From Inediibacterium massiliense (lineage in GTDB: Bacteria; Bacillota; Clostridia; Peptostreptococcales; Thermotaleaceae): 64,000 bases of DNA. Below, one piece after another: positions 17,898 through 26,428 of the stretch. The notes beneath the pieces are model-generated. The model was not told where the DNA came from, made no database searches, and saw only the letters and a program-made list of their open reading frames with translations. A program made the position numbers and the translations under genes. The stretch is taken from assembly GCF_001282725.1 (NCBI RefSeq), contig NZ_LN876587.1, positions 596,075 through 660,074 of the forward strand. Direction: 5' to 3'. The first letter of the stretch is position 1. The number at the start of each line of letters is the position of its first letter.

Positions 17898-18935
17898 ATG
17901 AATGATATAAGAATTGAAAAAATCAATTTAAATAGTTCACAAAGGTTAAAGGTTGAAAGTTTTCTTTCAACTTTTAACCTATTTTTAGATAAAGATGTAG
18001 AATATACAATTGTAGCCAAAAAGGAAGAAGAAATTGTAGGAACCTGTTCTCATTTTGGAAAAATATTAAAATGTTTTGCAGTCAACGAAGAAATACAAGG
18101 AGAAGGTATTGCTTCAAAATTGATTACTCATATTACCAATAAGCTTTTTGATGAAGGGATTTATGAAACATTTATTTTTACAAAACCTAAAAATAAAAAT
18201 ATATTTAAAGGACTTCATTATCATGAAGTTTATGCTACAGATGAAGTTGTTTTATTAGAAGGTGGAATGGCGAATATAAAGAAGGCTATACAAAATATGT
18301 TAAAAAAAAGCGGCCTTGGAAGTGAAAAAAAAGCAGCTTTAGTGATGAATTGTAATCCATTTACATTAGGCCATAGGTATATTATAGAAAAAGCTTCTCA
18401 GGAGAATGATGAGGTTGTAGTATTTATTGTGGAAGAAAATAGATCTTTGTTTCCTTTTCATGTAAGAATGAATTTGGTAAAAGAAGGAACAAAAGATTTG
18501 AAGAACGTTCATATATTACCAGGAGGAAATTATATTATTTCATCTGCTACTTTCCCATCTTATTTTATAAGAGAGGCAGATGAAAGATTAAAAGCTTATA
18601 CAAAGCTAGATGCAGGAATATTTGCCAAATTTATTGCTCCTATTTTTAATATACAAAAAAGATATGTAGGAACAGAGCCTTATTGTAATGTAACCCATGC
18701 ATACAATAAAACACTTCATGAAGTACTTCCAAAAGAGGGAATAGAAGTAATAGAAGTAGATAGAATTCTTAAGAATAATCATCCTATTAGTGCTTCTTTT
18801 GTGAGGCAATTGATTAAAGAAGAAAATTGGGAGGATATGAAAAAACTTCTTCCTGAAAGTACCTATGATTTTTTAAAATCTCATGATGCACAAGAGATCA
18901 TACAAAGAATAAAAAGGAGTGACTCTCCCCATTGA
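17898..18935 (+). CDS. citC: [Citrate/citramalate lyase] ligase (acetyl-ACP ligase)
   Basis: This 345-residue protein has an N-terminal GNAT-like domain (about 1-130; NEEIQGEGIASKLI) and a C-terminal nucleotidyltransferase domain. The latter has the NCNPFTLGHRYII HxGH-type motif and ISASFVRQLI. It acetylates the lyase carrier with ATP and acetate, activating the enzyme. A strong terminator-like hairpin lies inside its first 30 codons (17943-17980). It overlaps citX by 1 nt. Confidence 0.92.
   Translation: MNDIRIEKINLNSSQRLKVESFLSTFNLFLDKDVEYTIVAKKEEEIVGTCSHFGKILKCFAVNEEIQGEGIASKLITHITNKLFDEGIYETFIFTKPKNKNIFKGLHYHEVYATDEVVLLEGGMANIKKAIQNMLKKSGLGSEKKAALVMNCNPFTLGHRYIIEKASQENDEVVVFIVEENRSLFPFHVRMNLVKEGTKDLKNVHILPGGNYIISSATFPSYFIREADERLKAYTKLDAGIFAKFIAPIFNIQKRYVGTEPYCNVTHAYNKTLHEVLPKEGIEVIEVDRILKNNHPISASFVRQLIKEENWEDMKKLLPESTYDFLKSHDAQEIIQRIKRSDSPH
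17943..17980 (+). terminator. Terminator-like hairpin inside the 5' end of citC
   Basis: AGGTTAAAGGTTGAAAG (17943-17959) pairs with CTTTCAACTTTTAACCT (17964-17980) around TTTT: 17 pairs with one G-U. ATTTTTAG follows. It lies about 45 nt into the citC coding sequence, where it could attenuate transcription into the accessory genes or hinder ribosomes. Confidence 0.6.
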
Positions 18936-19441
18936 TGAAAGAAGTATTAGAAGATAGAGAAAAAAGATATGACAAAATACTACAGCTTATACAACAATAT
19001 AAATTATCTGTAGTTTGTGGAAAAATAAATTATCCAGGAAATGATAAAAATACATCAAAAGCTTATATAGCTTTTGATGTATTACAAAAATTACTGATTT
19101 CAAAATTAAATGATTTTATTGTATATAAGGAAATTCTTTCTGGATCTGATGGAAATAGTATATTAATCGTAGTAAATTTAAATATGGAAGAAGCGAAAAA
19201 AATAGCAGTAAGTATAGAAGACAATCATTTCTTAGGTAGAGCTTTTGATATAGATGTGTATAAACAAGATGGAGCTCCACTAGATCGGAAAAATATAGGG
19301 ATGAAAGGCAGAAATTGTATGCTTTGCCATGAAGATGCTAGGGTATGCATAAAAACAAAACGTCATAGTACAAAAGAAGTACTAGATCATGTAGATCAAA
19401 TGATTGAGGAGTATATACAATTACATGAAAGCCTGAAATAG
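18935..19441 (+). CDS. citX: Holo-citrate lyase synthase (prosthetic group transferase)
   Basis: This 168-residue CitX-type enzyme transfers phosphoribosyl-dephospho-CoA to the carrier serine of CitD. Conserved segments are GRAFDIDVY, APLDRKNIGMKGRNCMLCHEDARVC and a final histidine region (KTKRHS). The start overlaps the citC stop by one base (TGATG), so translation is coupled. Confidence 0.88.
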   Translation: MKEVLEDREKRYDKILQLIQQYKLSVVCGKINYPGNDKNTSKAYIAFDVLQKLLISKLNDFIVYKEILSGSDGNSILIVVNLNMEEAKKIAVSIEDNHFLGRAFDIDVYKQDGAPLDRKNIGMKGRNCMLCHEDARVCIKTKRHSTKEVLDHVDQMIEEYIQLHESLK

Positions 19442-20332
19442 ATGGAGGAAGAAAGTTTGCAGAAAGATTTTGAAATTTGTCAGTATATTAGTGAAATGGC
19501 ACTGAAGGCTATGTTATTTGAAGTATCTGCTACACCAAAGCCTGGGCTTGTAGATCGAAACAACTCAGGAGCGCATAAAGATATGGACTTTTACTCTTTT
19601 ATGGCGAGTAGTGCATCTTTAGCACATACTTTTCATGAATGTGCTTATGAAGGCTTTACTTTTGAAGAAGATGATCTTAAAAAACTATTAAATAAAATTC
19701 GTCCAATAGGAATAAAAGGCGAAAATAAAATGTTTTGTGCAACGAATAAAGTGAATACCCATAAGGGACTCATTTTTTCTTTAGGAATTATTTGTGCAGC
19801 TTCTGCTTATAAATATAAAGAAGTAAAAAGCTTATCCATGAATGTAGAAGAGATTTGCAGAATCATTCAAAAAATGAGCCAAGGAATTTCTCAACAGGAA
19901 TTAGGAGATGTACAAAAAAAGGAAAAGTTAACTTATGGAGAAAATCTATTTAAAAAATATGGAATAAAAGGAATACGTGGAGAAGTAGAATCAGGGTTTT
20001 TAACAGTTAGAAAATATTCTTTACCTATATGTAAAAAACTTATGAGAGAAAATAAAAATATGAATGATGTTTTGGTTCAGGTGTTGTTACATCTTATGAG
20101 TGTAACAGAAGATAGTAATATTTTAGGAAGACATGATGTAAATACTTTAAAGGATGTTCAAAGGATGGCAAAAGAGGTATTAAATCTAGGAGGAATATCT
20201 ACAAAAGAAGGTAGACAAAGAATTTTTCATATGGATTCTGAATTTATTAGTAAACATATTAGTCCGGGAGGGTCTGCAGATCTTTTGGCAGTAACCATGA
20301 TGCTTTATTTTTTGGAAAATATAAATTCATAA
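19442..20332 (+). CDS. citG: Triphosphoribosyl-dephospho-CoA synthase
   Basis: This 296-residue CitG-family enzyme makes the precursor of the lyase prosthetic group from ATP and dephospho-CoA. FEVSATPKPGLVDRNNSGAHK plus DMDFYSFMASS and the late GGSADLLAV are typical. An ATG directly abuts the citX stop. A TTG at 19457, which would use GGAGG at 19444-19448 as ribosome site, is an equally plausible start and removes five residues. It is the last gene of the pathway cluster. Confidence 0.9.
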   Translation: MEEESLQKDFEICQYISEMALKAMLFEVSATPKPGLVDRNNSGAHKDMDFYSFMASSASLAHTFHECAYEGFTFEEDDLKKLLNKIRPIGIKGENKMFCATNKVNTHKGLIFSLGIICAASAYKYKEVKSLSMNVEEICRIIQKMSQGISQQELGDVQKKEKLTYGENLFKKYGIKGIRGEVESGFLTVRKYSLPICKKLMRENKNMNDVLVQVLLHLMSVTEDSNILGRHDVNTLKDVQRMAKEVLNLGGISTKEGRQRIFHMDSEFISKHISPGGSADLLAVTMMLYFLENINS

Positions 20333-20353
20333 AGTATAATTTTTAGATAGTTT

Positions 20354-20378
20354 GGAGAGTGTTTATACACTCTCTTTG
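20354..20378 (+). terminator. Terminator of the methylaspartate-pathway operon
   Basis: AGAGTGT-TTAT-ACACTCT is followed by TTTGTG. It lies 22 nt after citG and before the next promoter region (TATAAT at about 20383-20388). Confidence 0.7.
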
Positions 20379-20421
20379 TGTGTTATAATGAATTATTAAG
20401 AATAAAGGATAGAGGTGAGGT

Positions 20422-21189
20422 ATGAAAAATAAAAAATGGATTACACTTTTCCATAAATCTATTTTGCTTATAGGAAGTACTGCTATTTTAAGTAGTTTTA
20501 CCTATTCAGAAGATATACAAATAAAAGGAAAGTTGGAGGAGCAAATAAAAATTATGAATGAATATAACAAAGAAAATTCTATAGATGAACAAGCTTCTAT
20601 AGAAGATATAAATCAATTTACATATGAGCCTTTGCCTGAGGAGATCAAACAGAAAATACAAGGCGTATCATGGAAGAAAAATCCTTATATATCTTTAGAT
20701 GATTTGGCTTATGCAAGAGTTTGCTATGTTGGATTTGATAATCAAGATCATCAAGGGGAATTAATTGTACATAAAAAGGTTGCAAAAGAAGTAGTAGAAA
20801 TTTTCGAAGAATTATATAAATCTAAATTTCCTATAGAAAAAATTAAACTAATTGATGAATATGGAGCGAGTGATGAATTATCTATGGCAGATAATAATAC
20901 ATCTGCATTTTGTTTTAGAGAAGTGACAGGAAACAATAAAAATTTGTCTAAGCACAGTTATGGAATAGCTATTGATATTAATCCTATTCAAAATCCTTAC
21001 ATAAAGGGAAAAAAAGTGGCCCCATTACAAGGAAAACAATATATGAATAGACTCCATATTCAAAAGGGAATGATTGTGAAAGATGATATTTGCTATAAAG
21101 CTTTTAAAAATAGAGGATGGACTTGGGGTGGAGAGTGGAAGTCTTTAAAGGATTATCAACATTTTGAAAAAAATATTTCTTTAAAGTAA
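20422..21189 (+). CDS. Secreted M15-family D-Ala-D-Ala carboxypeptidase-like protein
   Basis: This 255-residue protein begins with a basic N-terminus and a hydrophobic stretch (ILLIGSTAILSSF), a signal peptide or membrane anchor. The C-terminal half has the zinc-site pattern of VanY-like peptidases: SKHSYGIAIDINP (His and Asp ligands) and the late DYQHFE. It probably trims peptidoglycan peptides outside the membrane. It lies between the pathway terminator and a short integrase-like ORF and has its own AGAGGTGAGG ribosome site. Confidence 0.8.
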   Translation: MKNKKWITLFHKSILLIGSTAILSSFTYSEDIQIKGKLEEQIKIMNEYNKENSIDEQASIEDINQFTYEPLPEEIKQKIQGVSWKKNPYISLDDLAYARVCYVGFDNQDHQGELIVHKKVAKEVVEIFEELYKSKFPIEKIKLIDEYGASDELSMADNNTSAFCFREVTGNNKNLSKHSYGIAIDINPIQNPYIKGKKVAPLQGKQYMNRLHIQKGMIVKDDICYKAFKNRGWTWGGEWKSLKDYQHFEKNISLK

Positions 21190-21206
21190 AGAAGAGGTGT
21201 ATAAAC

Positions 21207-21437
21207 ATGACAATTCAAATTGAAAAAGAAGAGGATAAAAATTTAGTTATTAGTTTTCCTTATGATTTTGAAAGAGTAAAAAAAATGAAATCTATTGAAG
21301 GAAGCTATTGGAATGAAAAGAAAAAGAGCTGGATCATTCCTTACAATAAAGAAAAGCTTCTTACATTGTTATCATTATTTGCAGATGAAGAGATTATTAC
21401 AAAGGATGCACTAGATTGTTTTATGCTTATGAGATAG
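21207..21437 (+). CDS. Small protein resembling the N-terminal module of tyrosine recombinases
   Basis: This 76-residue protein has VKKMKSIEGSYWNEKKKSWIIPY. The pattern recalls a short module seen before the SAM-like domain of some integrases, with an I-G-W-K-W-I-P spacing. No catalytic domain follows: the frame closes at 21437 and a terminator comes next. It may be a free-standing protein or the remnant of a deleted recombinase. AAGAGGTG precedes the ATG, so it is probably translated, perhaps with the upstream peptidase. Confidence 0.6.
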   Translation: MTIQIEKEEDKNLVISFPYDFERVKKMKSIEGSYWNEKKKSWIIPYNKEKLLTLLSLFADEEIITKDALDCFMLMR

Positions 21438-21456
21438 ATTGAAAAAACTTACATGT

Positions 21457-21489
21457 AAAAAACCACAAATATTAAATTTGTGGTTTTTT
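21457..21489. terminator. Bidirectional terminator
   Basis: AAAAAACCACAAAT and ATTTGTGGTTTTTT form a symmetrical hairpin between convergent genes. T-runs are present on both strands, so it serves the plus-strand gene at 21207 and the minus-strand oxidase. Confidence 0.85.
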
Positions 21490-22705
21490 ATGAGTTTAAA
21501 AATGGACGAGTTTGAAGATATAGATCTAAATCTTTATGATGTCCCTTTGTAATAGTTTGAGAAATTATTTTTGCCAAAGACATACTGTAAACTGTACCAT
21601 TGTCTCCATAAGCCATTAAAAAATAGCAATTAGGAAATTCTTCATATTTTCCTATGATAGGTAATCCATCATGAGTGCCTCCATAAAGGGCTGCTATATA
21701 AAACTCAGAAGAGACCTCTATATTTGGGAAAAGTTTTTGAAACTCTGCAATTAACTCGTCTTTTTTATGGATAAGTTTTGAGTCTCTTTTTTGAGGAAAC
21801 AGTGTATTTTCATCTAGACCTCCAATAATAATTCGATTATCGGGTGTAGTTCTCATATAAACATAAGGACGAGCGCTTTCCCAAATAAGAGACCTTTTAT
21901 ACCAAGTGGAAAAGTCATTTACTGGATTGGTAATGACGGCATAAGAACTTACCATAACTGCATTTTTTTCATTTTTAAAATCTAAACATTCATATCCGGC
22001 AGCTATAATGACATAATTAGCATGAATAACATTTCCATTCTTTGTGTGAAAAATATTGTGATTTTTTTTGAAATTTTTTCCTTGTATTTCTGTTTGTTCA
22101 AAAATACGAACACCCTTCTTTCTTGCTTTTTCCAATAGACCAATAGTAAATTTATAAGGATTTAATTCTGCATCGTTTATGTAATATAAGCCTGCATATT
22201 TTCTAAAAGGAAATTTTTTTATGATTTGCTCTTCAGTCCAAAATTCAACAGAAAAATTATGTTTTTTTAATAGATTGTATTCTTCTTCTAGTTTTGAAAC
22301 ATCTTCTTTATAACTTGCATAATAAAGACTATTTCTTCGAATAAAATCTGGATTTATTTCTAAAGATGAAGATGCTTTTTCAATTTCATTGATTGCATCT
22401 TTACATAATAATATATGTCTTAAAGCATAATCTTCTCCGAAACTATTGATCAATTGCAAAAATGTTTTTTCTCCTGCATATTGAATTAGGGATGTATTAG
22501 ATCGAGTACTTCCATATCCTACTTTATTTTTTTCTACAACAACTACATTCAAATCATATTCACTCAAATAATGAGCACATTGAGCTCCAGAGCTTCCTCC
22601 TCCTATAATCAATACATCGCATGTAATATCATTTTGCAGGGGAGGATAAGTAGGAGGGTTTTTCAGTGTTGTATCCCAATAAAATTTTCCTGTCTGTAAA
22701 TCCAT
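21488..22705 (-). CDS. FAD-dependent oxidoreductase, DAO (glycine/D-amino-acid oxidase-like) family
   Basis: This 405-residue flavoprotein has the Rossmann FAD motif DVLIIGGGSSGAQCAHYLSE at about residue 30 and VVVVEKNKVGYGSTRSNTSL, where the flavin phosphate is held. The later part of the fold shows YVIIAAGYE and the C-terminal YGGTHDGLPIIG. Such enzymes oxidise amines or amino acids; the substrate is unknown. An in-frame start at 22750 exists, but ATG at 22705 has AAGGTGG at proper distance. It is a single-gene unit on the minus strand. Confidence 0.82.
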   Translation of the reverse strand: MDLQTGKFYWDTTLKNPPTYPPLQNDITCDVLIIGGGSSGAQCAHYLSEYDLNVVVVEKNKVGYGSTRSNTSLIQYAGEKTFLQLINSFGEDYALRHILLCKDAINEIEKASSSLEINPDFIRRNSLYYASYKEDVSKLEEEYNLLKKHNFSVEFWTEEQIIKKFPFRKYAGLYYINDAELNPYKFTIGLLEKARKKGVRIFEQTEIQGKNFKKNHNIFHTKNGNVIHANYVIIAAGYECLDFKNEKNAVMVSSYAVITNPVNDFSTWYKRSLIWESARPYVYMRTTPDNRIIIGGLDENTLFPQKRDSKLIHKKDELIAEFQKLFPNIEVSSEFYIAALYGGTHDGLPIIGKYEEFPNCYFLMAYGDNGTVYSMSLAKIISQTITKGHHKDLDLYLQTRPFLNS

Positions 22706-22891
22706 AATATAACCACCTTGCTTATGAAGTATTTTTATTAGTATAACCAAATGAAAAGGTTATATGAAATGTATAAAGAAAATAGGATTTAGAGGACATA
22801 TGAAGAAATTATTGATATAATAAAAATTAAGAATAATCTAAAAAATGAATTTGAATGATGCCATTTATTATGAAGGGGAAGTGGAAAGTTT

Positions 22892-23773
22892 ATGGACAAA
22901 ACAAATGTTTTAAAGACTTCAACTACCAAAAGTCAAATGTACGCTGATTTGGGAATGGTTGTAGCAGCTATTATTTGGGGAACCAGTACAGTAATAACAA
23001 AAGTAGCATTAGTAAATTTATCACCCTTTACATTTCAAACTTTAAGATTTTCAATTGCATTTTTCATATTAGCTGTTATTTTCTATAAGAGTTTTATAAA
23101 AGTAAGTAAAAATGAATGGAGTATAGGTGTTCTTTCAGGTATTGCTATATGTGCTACATATTCTTTTCAAGTAGTCAGTCTTTTGTATACAACTGTAACC
23201 AATGCAACTTTCATCTCAGCTTTAAGTGTAATCATTATTCCTGTTATTGAATCTATTTTAAAGAAAAAATTACCCCATAGAACCCTTTTTATAAGTGTAT
23301 TTTTGTGCGTCATAGGATTATATTTACTTACAGGATGGAGTGGTAGTTTTAATTTTGGAGATTTTTTATGCTTGTTGTGTGCTATTTCTTATTCTTTTTA
23401 TACATTATTAATTGATCGAAAAGGAAAACATTTAAATGGTATTAATTTATCTATTATTCAATTGTTGACGGCAGCAGTATTAAGTCTTATCATTGCTCTC
23501 TTTACAGAAAAAATTGCTCTAGCTCCAATTATTGATTCTTGGTATATTCTTGCTTTTGTTGGGATATTTTCAACAGCATTAGTAATTCCAGCACAAATGA
23601 TTTGTCAAAAATATACTACTCCTACTAAAATCGGAATGATCGTTTTATTAGAGCCTGTGTCAGCGGCTATTCTAGCTTTTATTTTTTTACATGAGATCCT
23701 TACCATTTCAAGCATTATAGGATGCTGTTTTATTATAGGGGGACTCATTTTGGCAGAACTCAAAAATGTATAA
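22892..23773 (+). CDS. EamA/DMT-superfamily transporter
   Basis: This 293-residue membrane protein has about ten helices in two EamA repeats. Repeat one starts MVVAAIIWGTSTVITKVAL, and repeat two starts GDFLCLLCAISYSFYTLLI and ends LEPVSAAILAFIFLHEIL. The family exports amino acids or other small metabolites. The substrate is not evident and the gene stands alone, with its own terminator. Confidence 0.85.
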   Translation: MDKTNVLKTSTTKSQMYADLGMVVAAIIWGTSTVITKVALVNLSPFTFQTLRFSIAFFILAVIFYKSFIKVSKNEWSIGVLSGIAICATYSFQVVSLLYTTVTNATFISALSVIIIPVIESILKKKLPHRTLFISVFLCVIGLYLLTGWSGSFNFGDFLCLLCAISYSFYTLLIDRKGKHLNGINLSIIQLLTAAVLSLIIALFTEKIALAPIIDSWYILAFVGIFSTALVIPAQMICQKYTTPTKIGMIVLLEPVSAAILAFIFLHEILTISSIIGCCFIIGGLILAELKNV

Positions 23774-23777
23774 CTCT

Positions 23778-23817
23778 AAAATCCTTCTTAAGAAAATACT
23801 TTAAGGAGGATTTTTTG
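23778..23817 (+). terminator. Terminator after the EamA transporter
   Basis: AAAATCCTTCTTAAG and CTTTAAGGAGGATTTT form an imperfect hairpin followed by TTG. It starts a few bases after the stop codon. Confidence 0.75.
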
Positions 23818-23922
23818 TTATCCAATCTATGAAGTTAATGATATAATGGTAAGAATTCAATTATTGGGAATATTATTAGAAAAGAGGATATTTTATATGA
23901 AAGAAGAGAGGAAGACAAGAAT

Positions 23923-25206
23923 ATGACAACTGATTTTAAAGGACTTGGAATACAAGATGAATTAGTAAATGTATTAAAACAAAATGGAATTACAAAACCA
24001 ACTCCTATACAACAAAAATCTATTCCAGAGCTTTTAAGAGGACACGATATCATTGGCCAAGCTCAAACAGGAACAGGAAAAACCCTTGCTTTTATACTAC
24101 CCACTATGGAAAAGATAGATACAAGTAAACCTTATATACAAGCATTGATTGTAACTCCTACTAGAGAACTGGCGATTCAAGTTACAGATGAAGCAAAAAA
24201 ATTGATTCATGCAAAAAACATTAACTTACTGGCTGCATATGGTGGACAAGATGTAGAGAGACAAATAAAAAAATTAAAAAGTGGTATTCATATGGTAATA
24301 GGTACACCTGGAAGATTATTAGATCATTTAAGACGAAAAACTATTGATTTTGGTAAACTAAAGATTCTTATATTAGATGAAGCAGATCAAATGTTACATA
24401 TGGGGTTTTTAAAAGAAGTTGAGGATATCATTTATCATACACCAAAGGCAAGACAAACTATGCTTTTTTCTGCTACTATGCCTTCTAAAGTACAATCTCT
24501 TGCTAAAAGATATATGAAAGAACCTAAAGTAATAAAGGTAGAAGGAGAAAAAATTACATTAGATGAAATTAAGCAAATTGTTATTGAAACTACTGATAGA
24601 GGTAAGCAGGATGCTCTTTGCACTGCTATAGATGAATATAAGCCTTTCATGGCAATGATTTTTTGCCGTACGAAAAGAAGAGCAAAATCATTAAATGAAG
24701 CACTACAAAGTAAAGGATATCAGTCAGATGAACTTCATGGAGATCTTAGTCAAGCAAAAAGAGAAAAGGTCATGAAAGCTTTTAGAAAATTTGAAATACA
24801 ATATTTAGTAGCAACAGATGTAGCAGCTAGAGGATTAGATATTGAAGGAATTACTCATGTGTTTAATTATGATATCCCACAGGATGCAGAAAGCTATATT
24901 CATAGAATTGGTCGTACAGGAAGAGCAGGACAAGCTGGTATTGCTATTACTTTTGTAACTCCAAAGGATAAAGAAGCTTTGCATATCATTGAAAAAGGAA
25001 TAAAAATGAATTTAAATAGAAAGAAGAATGTTCCTAAAAAAGATATAAATCATAACACAACAAGAGATAGACAAAATAAGAAAAGTGATGATTTTAAGAA
25101 GAAAAATTCAGCAAAAGGAAAGAAAATTAAAACAGAAAGAAATAATAAATGGAGAAAAGAAAGTGCTTCTAAAAGAAATAAAAATACAAAAGGGAAAAAG
25201 TATTAA
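23923..25206 (+). CDS. DEAD-box ATP-dependent RNA helicase
   Basis: This 427-residue helicase has the Q motif ([16 protein letters not shown]), motif I AQTGTGKT, Ia [31 protein letters not shown] and [12 protein letters not shown]. The C-terminal 60 residues are a lysine/arginine/asparagine-rich tail that probably binds RNA. This resembles CshA/RhlE-like cold-shock helicases that unwind rRNA or mRNA. It is a single-gene unit with its own terminator. Confidence 0.93.
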   Translation: MTTDFKGLGIQDELVNVLKQNGITKPTPIQQKSIPELLRGHDIIGQAQTGTGKTLAFILPTMEKIDTSKPYIQALIVTPTRELAIQVTDEAKKLIHAKNINLLAAYGGQDVERQIKKLKSGIHMVIGTPGRLLDHLRRKTIDFGKLKILILDEADQMLHMGFLKEVEDIIYHTPKARQTMLFSATMPSKVQSLAKRYMKEPKVIKVEGEKITLDEIKQIVIETTDRGKQDALCTAIDEYKPFMAMIFCRTKRRAKSLNEALQSKGYQSDELHGDLSQAKREKVMKAFRKFEIQYLVATDVAARGLDIEGITHVFNYDIPQDAESYIHRIGRTGRAGQAGIAITFVTPKDKEALHIIEKGIKMNLNRKKNVPKKDINHNTTRDRQNKKSDDFKKKNSAKGKKIKTERNNKWRKESASKRNKNTKGKKY

Positions 25207-25211
25207 AGAGC

Positions 25212-25250
25212 GAAACACCCATTTACTTTATTGACGAATGGGTGTTTCTT
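25212..25250 (+). terminator. Terminator after the RNA helicase
   Basis: GAAACACCCATT (25212-25223) pairs with AATGGGTGTTTC (25237-25248) and is followed by TTG. Confidence 0.75.
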
Positions 25251-25303
25251 GAATACAATAAAGGAAAGATAAGTTATTTTAGGAGATAAAAGGAGGAAGT
25301 ATT

Positions 25304-26428
25304 TTGATAGAAGATCCAATGAGTTCTATGAATCAATCTTTAGATTTTACCATAGAAATAGAAGGTAAAATAGAAAATCGTCAATTACAATTTTATGTAA
25401 ATAATATGAATAGTCCTTATATTAATCACTTAAAGGTAAAAAGAAGTGATATTATAGGAAAAAACATTTCTCATATATATGATGGCTTTGCCAATATCTA
25501 TTATGAAGTAGGAAATTACTTATTTCAAAATCCTATGAAAGAAAGTATTAGCATATATGTGAAGAAAAAGAACGAAACTCCAGAAATTGTAGATTTTAAA
25601 GAAATTATGCAAGAGGATTGTGATTTCTGGCAGGTCATGGCATATCCTTTTAGAAGAGAAACGGATCTAATCAAATTATTTATCGTAATAAAGGATATGA
25701 GTAACGATTTTAACAGCATGAAGGAAAAAAGAACGATACAGGATATAGAAATTTATAATGATAAAATTATGAGTATGTCAGATATGATTTCTAATTTGTC
25801 TCATGCATGGAGACAACCTTTAAATAGTCTAAACTTTTCTATTATTAATCTTATAGATGAAATAGGAAATGAGCCAGAAGATTGTGAAATTTTAGATGAA
25901 TATTACCAAGAAATATGGCAGATTATAAAGAATTTATCTAGAAAAATAGAAAAATTCAAATCATTTTTTGAAATGAATTATAAAAAGGAATTTTTTGATA
26001 TAAAAAAATATCTGGATTTAGTTTTTGAAATCATGGAAGAAAAGATCAAAAAAGAAAATATAAAAATAAATATATTAACAGAAGAAGATATAAAAATGTA
26101 TGGTTCGCCCAATGAATTTGTACAACTTATGTATTATATATTTTTTGATATTCTAGAATATTGTAAAGAAGTTTTTGATATTTATGATAGAAATTTAAAT
26201 ATTCAAATTGAAGAAAATGAAGAACATATATATATTATGATTGAAAATGAATATGATCAAGAAAAATACAAAGATATTTTACTGAATCTAAATCATTTAT
26301 CTATGCTTGATAATATTATAAGGAAAAATATGAATGGTGCTATTGAATTAAAAAACGATGAGGATCATAAAAAGGTCATGATACGGTTTCCTTTAGATAT
26401 AAGGGGGAATGGGATATGGAAGGAATAA
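25304..26428 (+). CDS. Sensor histidine kinase with a degenerate ATP-binding domain
   Basis: This 374-residue cytoplasmic protein has an N-terminal region (1-145) that looks like a PAS-type sensor (HLKVKRSDIIGKNISHIYDGF). The phosphoacceptor motif SNLSHAWRQPLNSLNFSI is at about residue 165, close to the HisKA variant with H-x-W-R-Q-P-L. The following region is where a HATPase domain should be. It keeps a faint N-box-like segment (NEFVQLMYYIFFDILEYC), but I see no GxGxG boxes and no clear catalytic asparagine. It starts at TTG behind AGGAGGA and overlaps the response-regulator gene by 13 nt. It may be a phosphatase or phosphotransfer protein rather than an active kinase. Confidence 0.7.
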   Translation: MIEDPMSSMNQSLDFTIEIEGKIENRQLQFYVNNMNSPYINHLKVKRSDIIGKNISHIYDGFANIYYEVGNYLFQNPMKESISIYVKKKNETPEIVDFKEIMQEDCDFWQVMAYPFRRETDLIKLFIVIKDMSNDFNSMKEKRTIQDIEIYNDKIMSMSDMISNLSHAWRQPLNSLNFSIINLIDEIGNEPEDCEILDEYYQEIWQIIKNLSRKIEKFKSFFEMNYKKEFFDIKKYLDLVFEIMEEKIKKENIKINILTEEDIKMYGSPNEFVQLMYYIFFDILEYCKEVFDIYDRNLNIQIEENEEHIYIMIENEYDQEKYKDILLNLNHLSMLDNIIRKNMNGAIELKNDEDHKKVMIRFPLDIRGNGIWKE

